Assembly: GCA_903929755.1 (NCBI GenBank)
Contig: CAIYVZ010000067.1
Span: 31,158-95,157, forward strand
Reading direction: 5' to 3'
Length of the DNA stretch: 64,000 bases
DNA from: an uncultured Acidobacteriia bacterium
Lineage (GTDB): Bacteria; Acidobacteriota; Terriglobia; Bryobacterales; Bryobacteraceae
This document shows positions 52,233-62,700 of this stretch, piece by piece (the stretch's first letter is position 1; every line of letters starts with the position of its first letter). Both the position numbers and the translations under genes were made by a program. Under the pieces are notes generated by a model. That model did no database searches. It had not been told where the DNA came from and saw only the letters and a list, made by a program, of their open reading frames with translations.

Positions 52233-54560
52233 ATGACACGATTCCCCGCACGCACGCTTGTCCTCTGCGCCACCCTCGCCCTCACCGGCGCTTGGGCGCA
52301 AACGCCGCCCCCCCCGGCCCAAACCGCACCGGTGCCCCCCGCGGGCACCCCTGTCGGTGGCTTCAATCTGAATAACGCTTCCCTCCTGGAGGTCATCGAC
52401 ACCATGGCCCGGGAGCTGAAGCTGAACTACATTCTGGACGCCGGTATTAAGGGCGGAAGCGTTACCGTCAATACCTTCGGTACCATCCGCGACATTGACC
52501 TCCGTCCGCTGTTCGAAACCATCCTGCGCATGAATAATCTGGCGATGGTGCAGGCCGGGAATATGTATCGCATCGTCCCCATCGCGAACATTGCCCGCCA
52601 ACCCATCAGTCCTATCACGCAAGCCGATCCGGGTAAGCTCAACGACGACGAACGCCTCATCCTCAACATGGTCTTCCTCCGTTACGCCACCTCCACCGAA
52701 ATGGCGAAAGTGCTGACCCCGTTTATGGGCGATGGCGGCCAGCTAACCAGCTACGACCCTGCCAACCTGCTCATCATTCTCGACAACAGCCGCAGCATGA
52801 AGCGGACCCTGGAACTCATCAATCTCTTCGACAGCGATACCTTCGCCGGCCAGCGCGTCCGCGCCTTCGAGACGAAGAACGGGCGGCCTGCGGACGTAGC
52901 CAAAGAGCTGGATCAGGTGTTTAAGGCGTACTCGCTTTCGAGCGGCAAAGACCGCGGCGCCGTGCAGTTTCTGCCCATCGACCGCATCAACACCATCCTC
53001 GCGGTCGCCCCGAATCCCAGCACCTTCGTCGAAGTGGAGAAGTGGATCACCAAACTCGACATCGCGCCCAAAGTTACGGCCGGCTCCATCCAGAACAACG
53101 TCTACCGCCTGAAGTATGGCCGCGCCGAAATTCTGGGCGGCGTCATCAGTCAGCTCTACGGCGGCTGCGGCGGCATGGGCATGGGCGGAGGTTACGGCGG
53201 CGGTTATGGCATGTCCGGCAACTCCAGCTACCCTGCCCAGAGCTATGCGGGAGGTGGCAGCTTCGGAGGTGGCGCCAGCGGCTACGGTGGTGGCGGCGGC
53301 TATGGCGGCTCCCCTTATGGCGGCGGCCAGCAATACGGTAGTGGCCAGCAGTATGGCGGGGGCGGCTACGGCGGCGGCATGGGCGGCGGCTTCGGCGGCG
53401 GGAGTCCCAACTGCTATGGCGGTGGCGGCATGGGCGGCACCTTCGGCGCCAGTAGCCAGGGCGGAGCCCCACTCGGTGCCTTCACCCAGACGGCGGGCGG
53501 CACCGGAACAGCCGCTGCAACAGCCTCAACCGACCAAACCGGCTCCTACCTCGGCGCCGGCGCAGCGGGGGGCATGGGCTTCGGCGCCATGATGCCCCGC
53601 ATCATCCCCAATCCCTTTGACAACACCCTGCTCATCCAGAGCACCCCCGAAACCTGGGAACAAATCAAGACCCTCCTCGACCAGCTCGATATCTCCCCGC
53701 GCCAGGTTCTTATCGACGCCAAAATCTACGAAGTCGATCTCTCCGGCGGCTTCGAAGCCGGCGTCACGGCCTTCCTGCAGCAAAAAGGCGCCACTGTCCA
53801 GGGCATTCCCGGACGCCAGCTGTTAGGCACGTTCTCGGCAGCCGCAACTTCGCTCTCCGCCGGCCTTCTCGTCGGCCAGAGCCGCCAACTACTCGCCCTC
53901 CTCCAGGCGCAGGAAACCCGGACCAAGGCCAAGGTTCTCTCGGCTCCCAGCATCATCGCCACCGACAGTATCCCGGCCTCCATTACCGTGGGCGACTCCG
54001 TTCCCACGCTCTCCTCTCAGGCCGTCAATCCCGGCATCACCTCCGGCGGCAATTCGCTTTTCACCCAGACCATTTCGAATACCAGCACCGGTATCGGCCT
54101 AAACATCCTGGCCCGCGTGAACTCCAGTGGCATCGTCACCATGGTCATCAACCAGAACGTGACTGCCCCCGAACCGAACCCCACCGGCACCACCATCAAC
54201 TCTCCCTCGTTCTCACAGCGCAACGTCAGTACGCAGGTTACCGTTCAGGATGGCGACACCATCGCCATCGGCGGCATTATCAACGAGTCGACCACGGAAA
54301 CCGCGGCCGGTGTTCCGTTGCTCGACCGTATCCCTTACCTGGGGGCTTTTTTTGGTACTAAGTCCAACACGAAGAAGCGCACCGAACTCATCATCTTCCT
54401 CACACCGCATGTCATCTACGACACCAACCATGTCGCCGAAGCCACCCAGGATTTGAAGGAAAAAGTGAAAGGCCTGCGCAAGACCATCGACAGGTCGGAG
54501 AAAAACCAGGCACCAACGCACCTCACCGCGCCCCCGCCGCCCACCGACACTCAAAAATAA
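52233..54560 (+). CDS. gspD: Type II secretion secretin GspD
   Basis: 775 residues. A signal peptide is followed by N0 (about 35-115: FNLNNASLLEVIDTMARELKL), N1/N2 and N3 domains, then the secretin core with VLSAPSIIATDSIPASITVGDSVP and the closing VQDGDTIAIGGIINE and VPLLDRIPYLGAFFGT. Residues about 310-452 are an unusual Gly/Tyr/Ser-rich insertion (many GGGYGGG-type repeats) interrupting the N-domain region before LLIQSTPETWEQIKTLL. It forms the outer-membrane channel. It ends one base from the convergent FAD gene. Confidence 0.95.
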   Translation: MTRFPARTLVLCATLALTGAWAQTPPPPAQTAPVPPAGTPVGGFNLNNASLLEVIDTMARELKLNYILDAGIKGGSVTVNTFGTIRDIDLRPLFETILRMNNLAMVQAGNMYRIVPIANIARQPISPITQADPGKLNDDERLILNMVFLRYATSTEMAKVLTPFMGDGGQLTSYDPANLLIILDNSRSMKRTLELINLFDSDTFAGQRVRAFETKNGRPADVAKELDQVFKAYSLSSGKDRGAVQFLPIDRINTILAVAPNPSTFVEVEKWITKLDIAPKVTAGSIQNNVYRLKYGRAEILGGVISQLYGGCGGMGMGGGYGGGYGMSGNSSYPAQSYAGGGSFGGGASGYGGGGGYGGSPYGGGQQYGSGQQYGGGGYGGGMGGGFGGGSPNCYGGGGMGGTFGASSQGGAPLGAFTQTAGGTGTAAATASTDQTGSYLGAGAAGGMGFGAMMPRIIPNPFDNTLLIQSTPETWEQIKTLLDQLDISPRQVLIDAKIYEVDLSGGFEAGVTAFLQQKGATVQGIPGRQLLGTFSAAATSLSAGLLVGQSRQLLALLQAQETRTKAKVLSAPSIIATDSIPASITVGDSVPTLSSQAVNPGITSGGNSLFTQTISNTSTGIGLNILARVNSSGIVTMVINQNVTAPEPNPTGTTINSPSFSQRNVSTQVTVQDGDTIAIGGIINESTTETAAGVPLLDRIPYLGAFFGTKSNTKKRTELIIFLTPHVIYDTNHVAEATQDLKEKVKGLRKTIDRSEKNQAPTHLTAPPPPTDTQK

Positions 54561-54561
54561 C

Positions 54562-56181
54562 TTACTTCGCCGTCCGTGCCTTTGAAAGTGCGGAACTTTG
54601 TGGCGACGGTACATACTCCATCACAACGCCCTGACTGCGAAGTTTCGCCGTCAGGGCTTTTGTGTCAATAGCCTGTACCGAACTATTCGCCTCGATCGCC
54701 ATCTTCGCCGCCACGCCGGCAGCCTGTCCCAGAATCATGTACTGTGGCTCCATCCGTACCGACGAATACGCCACATGCGTGGCTGAAAACGTCACGGGCA
54801 CCAGCAGATTCGTGGCCTCGGCCCGCTTCGGCGTCAGAATCCGGTACGGTATCTGATAAGGCGTCACCGCAACCTGCATGTCGCCCTCATTCCGTACCAT
54901 CCCGTCAGCCCCCACAATCCGCTGCACATTATGCGAGTCGCTGTTATACGACCCCATGCCGATCACATCCGCCTTCGTCAGGTCCGTCTGCATATCCTGT
55001 TGCCGCATCACATACTCACCCACCATGCGCCGGTCCTCCCGAATGTAGATCTGCCGCGGAAAGTGGTCGTTATCCGTGAACTCATTCCGGCACAGACCCC
55101 ACTGCTTCATCTCGCTCCGCAGCACTTCCGGCACCTGCGGATCATTCGCCAGAAAATAGAAGAATCCCAGCGTGTACTGCTTATGTTCCGTCTCAATCCG
55201 GTCCCGCTCCGCATAGCCTGCATTCGGATAAGTCCAGCTGGCCCCGATGTAGTCCGTGGAAAAAGCCCCGTTGTTATTGATGTCCGCAGCCTGGTTTGGC
55301 AGTCGGCCAATGGAGATTACAGTAGCCAAAGCCGGAACCTTGCCCTCCGCCTTCGTCCGCGCCGCCACCAGCTTCGCAAACAGCTCGTAGCGTGCAGCGT
55401 CGTACCCTGCGGGCTTCGTCGTAAACGGCACCCGGTCCGCGGCTTCACTGAAGCACATCCGGTAGTTATACGCCTGTACGGCCTTGTCCGCCGCCCCCGG
55501 CGCACCGGGCTGATTCGTCGAGATCTCCGGCAACAATTTCCCGTCCGGAGCTTTTGCCGGAATATCCACAAGGAACTGATGGAACGGTGTGCGGTCCCGA
55601 ACTCCAGCCAGCGATTCCCCGTACTCCTGGCTTGACTCGCGCCCGTAGACCCACGTGACGCCAGCCTGCGCCATCAGGTCACCTTCGTACGTGGCATCCA
55701 TGAAGATCTTTGCGTTGTAAGTGTCGCCCGTCTCCGTGGCGATAGAAACCACGCGCGTACCCTGTTTCTGTACGCCGCCTTTTTCTTTCAGCCGGGCGTG
55801 CTCAAATACCTTCACACCCGCTCCGGCCAGCATCTCCCGGAAGATCTGCTCAGCCACGTGCGGCTCGTGATACCAGCTCACGTCCGCGGAATAGCGGTTC
55901 ATTCCATAGAAACGGCCAACCCGGTAATAGAACTCGTAAGCGTACCCGCCAATCGCTTCCTTCTTACCGAAGTCCGTGTAGCCAAGGCCGCTCGAAACCA
56001 TCCCGCCGACGTGGCTGGTCGGTTCTAAAACTGCCGCGCTCAGCCCCTCGCGGGCGGCAGCGACGGCGGCAATTACGCCGCCTGCGGTCCCCCCATAAAC
56101 AACGACATCGAATGTCTGCGTCACCGCCAGGGCATTTACCCCAACCAACGCACTCACCACAGGAATAAGCCAGAGCCGCAT
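54562..56181 (-). CDS. Secreted FAD-dependent oxidoreductase
   Basis: 539 residues with a signal peptide (LIPVVSALVGVNALAV). The FAD-binding Rossmann motif is VVYGGTAGGVIAAVAAAREG, followed by LEPTSHVGGMVSSGLG, and a second FAD contact near the end (YMILGQAAGVAAKMAIEAN). This is the FAD-dependent oxidoreductase family common in Acidobacteria and Bacteroidetes next to glycan genes; the substrate is unknown, probably a sugar or uronate. No haem or Fe-S motif is seen. Confidence 0.85.
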   Translation of the reverse strand: MRLWLIPVVSALVGVNALAVTQTFDVVVYGGTAGGVIAAVAAAREGLSAAVLEPTSHVGGMVSSGLGYTDFGKKEAIGGYAYEFYYRVGRFYGMNRYSADVSWYHEPHVAEQIFREMLAGAGVKVFEHARLKEKGGVQKQGTRVVSIATETGDTYNAKIFMDATYEGDLMAQAGVTWVYGRESSQEYGESLAGVRDRTPFHQFLVDIPAKAPDGKLLPEISTNQPGAPGAADKAVQAYNYRMCFSEAADRVPFTTKPAGYDAARYELFAKLVAARTKAEGKVPALATVISIGRLPNQAADINNNGAFSTDYIGASWTYPNAGYAERDRIETEHKQYTLGFFYFLANDPQVPEVLRSEMKQWGLCRNEFTDNDHFPRQIYIREDRRMVGEYVMRQQDMQTDLTKADVIGMGSYNSDSHNVQRIVGADGMVRNEGDMQVAVTPYQIPYRILTPKRAEATNLLVPVTFSATHVAYSSVRMEPQYMILGQAAGVAAKMAIEANSSVQAIDTKALTAKLRSQGVVMEYVPSPQSSALSKARTAK

Positions 56182-56203
56182 GGCTCTAACTTACTACGGC
56201 GGG

Positions 56204-57145
56204 TTAACGCTTCACTACTCTCCTGCGTATCCCCACCAACATCCCCAGGCCAGCAAACACAAGTCCAACAGTGGAAGGTTCAGGCACCACGGTATCGAAA
56301 AGGCCAGTCGCCGCGTACCCGGCTGCAGCTGTTGAAGGGTGGAAATCATCGAAGAACAGATACTCCGAAGGATTCGCGCAAACCGTGACGCCGTTGTAGC
56401 AGGCGTCCGTCACATTGGTGAAGCCGTAGCTCGCAGGATGATTCACCATGTCGCGAATCAAAGCCGCCGTGTCATAGAACAACACGCCCGAGGGTAAACT
56501 GGAGCTCAACGCTTCGTTGAACGCGACCGTTGCTGCAGAACCCTGCGCGGCGCGCGCAGGTCCAAGGGTCTTAGCAAAGTAAGGTGTCAGCCCAAGATCG
56601 GGCATTCCCGGCACAAGAATGTGTTGCGCGCCCATCCCCAGCAGCGTCGTCACAATGCCGATCTCGTTACCAACCGCCCGCGCCACAACGGCCGCCGGTG
56701 TCAAATCCAAAGGAGAAGGCGACAGGAAATCGTTCGGCCCACCCCAAACCACAAACAGGGCAGAACTAATATATGGCCCCAGACCAGCCACAGTGGCATC
56801 AAATACGGTCCGCATGCCCGGCAGCGAAGACGCCCCCAGTCCAGTCGGGGACCCGCCGTCAACATAATTTCCCACGCCCGTCGTCGCGCCAATCCATGCG
56901 AAATCAATCAGCGGTGCACCCAGTGCACCCGCCAGTTGTTCTACCGCCACAGGACCGTTCGTCCGGCGCCCACCAACATATGGTGCCCCCGGCGAACCGG
57001 TCTGGGCATAGAAATTGCCGTTGTCCGAGAGACTATCGCCGTACACAATCACGGAGCTGAAACTGGCAGCCTCAACAGCGGGCGCCAGTAGCGCCAAGCC
57101 AAGGGCCAGACGGAGAATAAACCGGAAAATAGGCGCAGAGTTCAT
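56204..57145 (-). CDS. PEP-CTERM GDSL/SGNH hydrolase
   Basis: 313 residues: signal peptide (FILRLALGLALLAPAVEAAS), the GDSL block VIVYGDSLSDNG with nucleophile S38, block III GGPNDF, and the Asp-His motif FDDFHP. The C-terminus is a full PEP-CTERM sorting signal: VVPEPSTVG, the hydrophobic LVFAGLGMLVGI and a basic RRRVVKR. It is an esterase or lipase delivered to the outer surface by an exosortase that must be encoded elsewhere. Confidence 0.92.
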   Translation of the reverse strand: MNSAPIFRFILRLALGLALLAPAVEAASFSSVIVYGDSLSDNGNFYAQTGSPGAPYVGGRRTNGPVAVEQLAGALGAPLIDFAWIGATTGVGNYVDGGSPTGLGASSLPGMRTVFDATVAGLGPYISSALFVVWGGPNDFLSPSPLDLTPAAVVARAVGNEIGIVTTLLGMGAQHILVPGMPDLGLTPYFAKTLGPARAAQGSAATVAFNEALSSSLPSGVLFYDTAALIRDMVNHPASYGFTNVTDACYNGVTVCANPSEYLFFDDFHPSTAAAGYAATGLFDTVVPEPSTVGLVFAGLGMLVGIRRRVVKR

Positions 57146-57228
57146 CTGGGTAATATATCATTGCGGTGCCAATTTCGTAAAAGTATTTCGCCCATTTCTG
57201 CGCCCCCGCGATCCGCTATTATCTGAAT

Positions 57229-58806
57229 ATGCGCGCAGCCCTTCCGGCCCTCCTCCTCGCAAGCGCCTCCGCCTTCGCTCAAAAACCCCGGTTCGACCTC
57301 ATCATCACCAATGCCAAAGTCATCGACGGTACCGGCGCACCCTGGTTCGCCGCCGACATCGGCGTTCGCGGTGACACCATCACCGCCATCGGCAACCTGA
57401 GTGCCTCCACCGCCACCACCAAACTCGACGCCCGCGGTCTCACCGCCGCCCCAGGCTTCATTGACGTCCACTCCCACGGCGACCGCGGCATCTTCGCCAC
57501 CCCTACCGCCGAAAACTACCTCCACGAGGGTGTCACCACCTTCATCGGCGGCCCCGACGGCTCGTCAGCCGTCCCTCTCGGCCCGTTTCTCAACCGCGTC
57601 GCCAAAACGCCCATCTCCATTAACTTCGGTTCCATGGTCGGCCAGGGCAGCATCCGCGACAAAGTCCTCGGCCTGGTCAACCGCAAGTCCACCCCCGAGG
57701 AACTGGCCCAGCAGAAGGAACTCGCAATCCAGGCCATGCGCGACGGTGCCTTCGGCCTCTCCACCGGCCTGTTCTACGTCCCCGGCAACTTCACCCCCAC
57801 CGAAGAAATCGTCGAACTCGCTAAGGTCGTCGGCACCATGGGCGGCTACCACTCTTCACACATGAGGGAAGAGGCGTCCCACAGCCTCGACGCCGTTCGC
57901 GAAACCATCCGCATCGGAGAGGAAGGCCACCTCCCCACCCAAATCACGCACCACAAGCTCATCGGCAAGGCCAACTGGGGCATGTCTGTGGAAACCCTGC
58001 AGCTTGTCGATGCCGCCCGCGCGCGCGGCGTCGATGTCACCCTCGACCAATACCCCTACACCGCGTCGTCCACTGGCCTGAACTCGCTCTTCCCTCGCTG
58101 GGCTCTCGAAGGAGGCCGCAAATCCGTCCTCGAACGCCTCGCCGCACCCCAGCAACGCGCCCGAATCAAGGCCGGCATCGTCGATGCGCTGCTCAATGAC
58201 CGCGGCGCCGGCGACGCGAAAAACGTCGTCATCTCCAACTGCCCCTTCGACGCCACTCTTGCCGGTAAAGACCTGGCCGAACTCACCCGAGCCCGCGGTG
58301 CCGAAGTCACGCTCGAAAACGCCGCCGACACCGCCATGGATATCGAGCAAAAAGGCAGTTGCGGAGCCATCTACCACGCCATCAGCGAAGACGACATCCT
58401 CCGCATCATGCGCTACCCGTTCACCATGATCGCGTCCGATGGCGACATCGCCGTCTTCGGCCAGGCCGCCCCGCACGCCCGCAGCTACGGGACTTTCCCG
58501 CGAGTTCTTGGACCCTACGTTCGTGACCAGCATGTCTTCTCGCTCGAAGAAGGAGTCCGCCGCATGACCAGCCTCCCGGCCGCCCGCCTGAAACTCTGGG
58601 ACCGCGGCATCCTCCGCCCCGGCATGAAAGCCGACATCGTCCTCTTCAACCCCTCCACCATCACCGACAAAGCGACCTTCACGAAGCCCCACCAGTACGC
58701 CGAAGGTGTCCGCGACGTGATCGTCAACGGCAAACTGGCCCTGCAGGGCGGCAAGGTCACCGTAGCTCGCCCCGGCCGAGTCCTCTACGGCCCCGCTTAC
58801 CAGTAA
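57229..58806 (+). CDS. Secreted N-acyl-D-amino-acid deacylase (D-aminoacylase) family amidohydrolase
   Basis: 525 residues with a signal peptide (LPALLLASASAFAQ). The amidohydrolase fold is complete: the metal pair H81/H83 in PGFIDVHSHGD, GLSTGLFYVPG, YHSSHMREEASH and THHKLIGKANWG, DQYPYTASSTGL, and the Asp in MIASDGDIAV. The C-terminal GMKADIVLFNP closes the beta domain. It should release D-amino acids from N-acyl or peptidyl forms, plausibly from peptidoglycan turnover. Its last part is copied almost exactly at the window end. Confidence 0.92.
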   Translation: MRAALPALLLASASAFAQKPRFDLIITNAKVIDGTGAPWFAADIGVRGDTITAIGNLSASTATTKLDARGLTAAPGFIDVHSHGDRGIFATPTAENYLHEGVTTFIGGPDGSSAVPLGPFLNRVAKTPISINFGSMVGQGSIRDKVLGLVNRKSTPEELAQQKELAIQAMRDGAFGLSTGLFYVPGNFTPTEEIVELAKVVGTMGGYHSSHMREEASHSLDAVRETIRIGEEGHLPTQITHHKLIGKANWGMSVETLQLVDAARARGVDVTLDQYPYTASSTGLNSLFPRWALEGGRKSVLERLAAPQQRARIKAGIVDALLNDRGAGDAKNVVISNCPFDATLAGKDLAELTRARGAEVTLENAADTAMDIEQKGSCGAIYHAISEDDILRIMRYPFTMIASDGDIAVFGQAAPHARSYGTFPRVLGPYVRDQHVFSLEEGVRRMTSLPAARLKLWDRGILRPGMKADIVLFNPSTITDKATFTKPHQYAEGVRDVIVNGKLALQGGKVTVARPGRVLYGPAYQ

Positions 58807-58831
58807 TCGAAGACGATCTCCGCGCCGTCTA

Positions 58832-59059
58832 TCATCCGTCACTCCGCCGATTGAACGAGCCACAATCCAGCAGTTGAAAAGAGCCGGGCGTGGCCCGCTC
58901 AATCGCGGCGATAATCCGGTCCAGCCGCACCTTAAAAATACGCCACTCCACGCTGGAGCGCGCAATCACCCAACCGAGAAACAGCACGGTAAACACCTCG
59001 TGGCCAGCCAGTTGCAACCGAAGACGGTGGTCCAGATTCTAGTCGAGGACAATTTTCAC
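58832..59059 (-). pseudogene. Inactivated DUF5615 (PIN-like) toxin gene
   Basis: Reading leftward from a GTG at 59059 gives MKIVLD, a TAG at codon 7 (59041-59039), then NLDHRLRLQLAGHEVFTVLFLGW, the N-terminal half of DUF5615 proteins, whose usual text is DENL at that point. So one G-to-T change made GAG into TAG. After LGW the sequence jumps to a C-terminal-like piece (SSVEWRIF, LDRIIAAIERATPGSF), so the middle with the second acidic site is also missing. Confidence 0.6.
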
Positions 59060-59060
59060 G

Positions 59061-59177
59061 CGCGGTGTCACGTACAAGTACTACGTGACGTCATTCGGCA
59101 AAGAAGTCGTGACCACCGCCCTCAAACTCCGCGAACTGGTCATCATCCCGCAACTTGCCATCGGTGTCGCGCAATAA
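59061..59177 (+). pseudogene. 3' fragment of an unidentified gene
   Basis: A short frame ending at the TAA 59175-59177 reads TYKYYVTSFGKEVVTTALKL and RELVIIPQLAI. It looks like the last 38 residues of a real protein, perhaps a winged-helix tail, but has no start. It abuts the opposite-strand toxin remnant. I could not name the family. Confidence 0.3.
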
Positions 59178-59221
59178 CTTCGTTTTCCTGCCGGAAAACG
59201 TCAGAATTCTATTGGACGGGT

Positions 59222-59659
59222 TCTAAGAGCTCAACCCGGCTGGGCCGCGCGCTGGTCGAGGCCGCAGCGGAAACGCTGGCCCCTGTCCGCGGTGAAATCA
59301 AACTCACAACTTACACCTTGCCAGGTCCGATGGACGTCAAGCCCATTCGGCGCAAGGCAGGCATGTCACAGGCCCGGTTCGCTGCGTCCTTCGCGCTTAA
59401 TCCGCGAACGCTTCAGGAATGGGAGCAGGGCAAGCCTCAGCCTGACGGCACCGTTCGCGCGTATCTGACAGTGATCGAACGGAATCCGGTGGCGGTCGTG
59501 GATGCCCTCCGTGAGCCAATCGCAAATAAGGTGAAATCGCCGCGAGATCATCCGACTGTAATGCTGCCGTTGCCGCACCCGCTCCAGAAACCCGCGCATC
59601 TGATCAATGTTTATCCGCTCGGCTTCCTGCACCTGAAATGTCATCTGCCCGCAGCATGA
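59222..59659 (+). pseudogene. Orphan HTH antitoxin (HigA/NadS-like), without a proper start
   Basis: The part from about 59231 to 59509 matches HTH antitoxins that follow RelE/HigB toxins: LGRALVEAAAETLA, MDVKPIRRKAGMSQARFA, and LQEWEQGKPQPDGTVRAYL. No start codon precedes it at the right place, the expected toxin gene is missing, and about 50 unrelated residues follow before the stop. The HTH itself is intact. The region 59660-59773 holds only the leader of the next gene. Confidence 0.5.
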
Positions 59660-59773
59660 AGCCCCCGCCTTCAGGCTCACCCCGCATTGGGCAACTCGCC
59701 CGCTTTATATGTACTGATAGACTCTGTTCGCAGCCAATTTTGTTCTCGCCAAAGTTTCAGGGGTGGTTTACGC

Positions 59774-62700
59774 ATGTTTACGCATATACGAATCGTCGGT
59801 CTCATTGTCGCACTGGCAATCTCCGCAAATGCCCAGGATTTCCGGGCCACACTTCAGGGCACCGTCACAGATCCTCATGCGGGCAGCGTTGGGAATGCGG
59901 CCATCACACTGCGCCAGGTGGAAACGGGGATTGAGCGAGCCGCAACGACAAAGGAAGATGGCTTCTACTCGTTCCCGTATCTGCCGGCAGGCACCTATTC
60001 ACTCTCGGTAAGCGCACCGGGCTTTCGGACAGAGGTCAGGGACAGAGTCACTCTGAACGTCAGCCAGGTGCTGCGCGAAGATGTGGCGCTGACAATTGGC
60101 GAGGCCAGCGAGACCATCCGGGTGGACGCCAGTGGCGCCACCATCGAAACCGACAGCACGTCGTTGGGTACGGCGATCCGGACCGAGATCCGCGATAACC
60201 TTCCACTCAAGGGCCGCAGTTCGCTGTTCATGTTCACACTGACACCGGGCGTCGTGAACAACCGCTACGGCGAAGATACCCGGCCGAACGACACCATTAC
60301 CAACATTCTGTTTTCCGCCAACGGGGCCCCTGTAGCGGCGACTGACGTTTTTGTGGATGGTGTTGCGAACACGATCAATTTGAATCGGGGCGTGAACATC
60401 TCTCAATGGGTGCCCTCTGTGGATTCCATCGGGGAGTTCAAGCTGGAGGTCGGCGCATTGTCTGCGGAGTTTGGACGCTCGGGCGGCAGTATGACCAACA
60501 TGGTGATCAGGTCGGGGACGAACCAGATTCACGGGACGATGTACGAGTTTTTCCGTAACTCCAGGCTCGACGCAAACCAGTTCTTTCAGCGGGGGCAGGG
60601 TCGGAAATTGGCCGCGTTCGGAGCCAATACTTACGGTTTTAGCGTGGGCGGGCCGGTGCTGCTCCCGAAAGTCTACGATGGCCGGAATCGTACGTTCTTC
60701 TTCTCCACCTTTGAGGGCGCGAAGGAGGGTAACGCAATCGACTTCACCGGATCTTCGCCGACAATAAAGATGAGGTCCGGCGACTTCAGTGAGGTCTCGG
60801 CGGCAATCTACGACCCGTTATCGGTGGCCACCACAGGTGGTGTCCCGACACGCACTCCGTTCACCGGAAATATTGTTCCTCCCAGCCGTCAGGATCCGGT
60901 CGGCCAGAAGATCATGACCTACTATCCGAAGCCGAACCTCGCGCCGGCGAGCGCGGCGCAACCGTGGGTTAATAACTTTTCGTTCGGCGGCAAATGGCCA
61001 AGGAACTACAACATGTTCGCCTTGAAACTGGACCACAAGGTGAATGACCGGTATACGACGTTCGTGCGTGTGAACCAGGGTACGGCTCTGTTAATTTTCC
61101 CGTTTCAGTTTGACGGTATCGCTACGGACGGGCGCAACATTGTAAATCGGCCTCACTTCGGCGTTTCGTGGGGTAATACATTCCTCTTGAGTCCGCGCCG
61201 GACAGTGGACCTGCGGTTTGGCTACGCGCGGGCCAAGGAAGACAACCGCCCCTGGTCGGACAGCTTCGATATGTCCAGCCTCGGGTTCCCTGCATCGTAT
61301 ACGGGCGGACTCCAGACCAAGGGCTTCCCGGTCATTCGTACCAACGGCATCATGAATCTGGCGGGCTCGGGGTTCATCAACGACCCCGGCTACACGTATA
61401 CATTCCAGCCGAGCATGTTCCAGCAACAGGGAAAACATCTGATCAAGATCGGCGCGGATTTACGACTCTTCTACGGAAATTTCTTCAGAAACACTGCTCC
61501 TGGAGGAACCTTTAACTTCACCAACCAATGGACCAACGGGCCGCGCGCCGATACTCCGCTGGGCACCACCGGCTTCCCGCTGGCTTCGCTGCTGCTGGGG
61601 ACCCCGGCCTCCGGTTCAGTGGACACGAACACGGGAGTCTCGATTCTGAATAAATATTTGGCGTTTTTCGTCCAGGATGACTACCGGCTCACGTCGAATC
61701 TGACGCTGAACCTGGGCCTCCGATACGAATATGAAACACCGCGCACCGAGCGCTACAACCGCGCTACACGAGGCTTTGACCGCACCGCCAAATATAATCT
61801 GGGAGGTGTGGCGGCAACAGGTGGCCTGGCATACGCGGGAGTGGGCGGTTCGTCGCGCGGCATCTACAACCCCGACCAAAATAACTTCGCTCCCCGACTG
61901 GGACTGGCATACACAATATCGCCAAAGATGGTGGTTCGGGCGGGTTATGCACTCAACTACGTTCCCATTGTGGGGTCTGTGGATGCCGTGGGGTATTCAG
62001 TTACGACACCGATGGTCGTTTCTCAAAACGGTATCGATGTGCTGAACAAACTTTCGAACCCGTTTCCCACCGGGCAGTTAACTGCACAGGGTAACGCACT
62101 CGGCGCGCAGACCCTGGTGGGTCAGGCCATTTCTTTCGTTGACCCCGGCGATCGGACGCCAGTCTTCCACACCTGGAATCTCAACCTTCAGCGTCAGCTG
62201 TTCCCTGGTTCCGTGTTTCAGGCCGGGTATATCGGAGGTAGAGGTCTGCACCTGACCAGCGAAGTTGCTATCGGGAATAACATCACAGAGAACATCAACC
62301 AGGTTGATCCGCAGTACCTCTCGCTGGGGACAGGCCTTTTGGATGTAGTGGCCAATCCATTTTTTGGGTCCATTGCGACCGGCGCTTTGGCGGGCAAAAC
62401 GACGCAACGGCAGCAGCTGCTGCGTCCATACCCTCAGTTCCAGAACATTACGCGAAACCTCCCCGCGCTGGGCAACTCCTCGTACCACTCTATGCAAATG
62501 AAGTTTGAGACGCGTTCGTACAAGGGGTTGACCTCAATAGTCTCTTACACAATCGCCAAGAATCTGAGTGACGTGGCACCGTATCAAAATAACTACAATC
62601 GGCGGATAGAACGATCGCCGGCTGCATTTGATGTGCCCCAGCGGCTGACGACAACGGTAAGTTGGGATGTGCCTGTGGGACGCGGCAGGATTGTCGGCAA

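Noticed and set aside
56858..58965. Large leftward frame opposite the D-aminoacylase gene
   Set aside because: It is the reverse frame of the deacylase; only the last part (58832-59059) has real leftward homology, to DUF5615.
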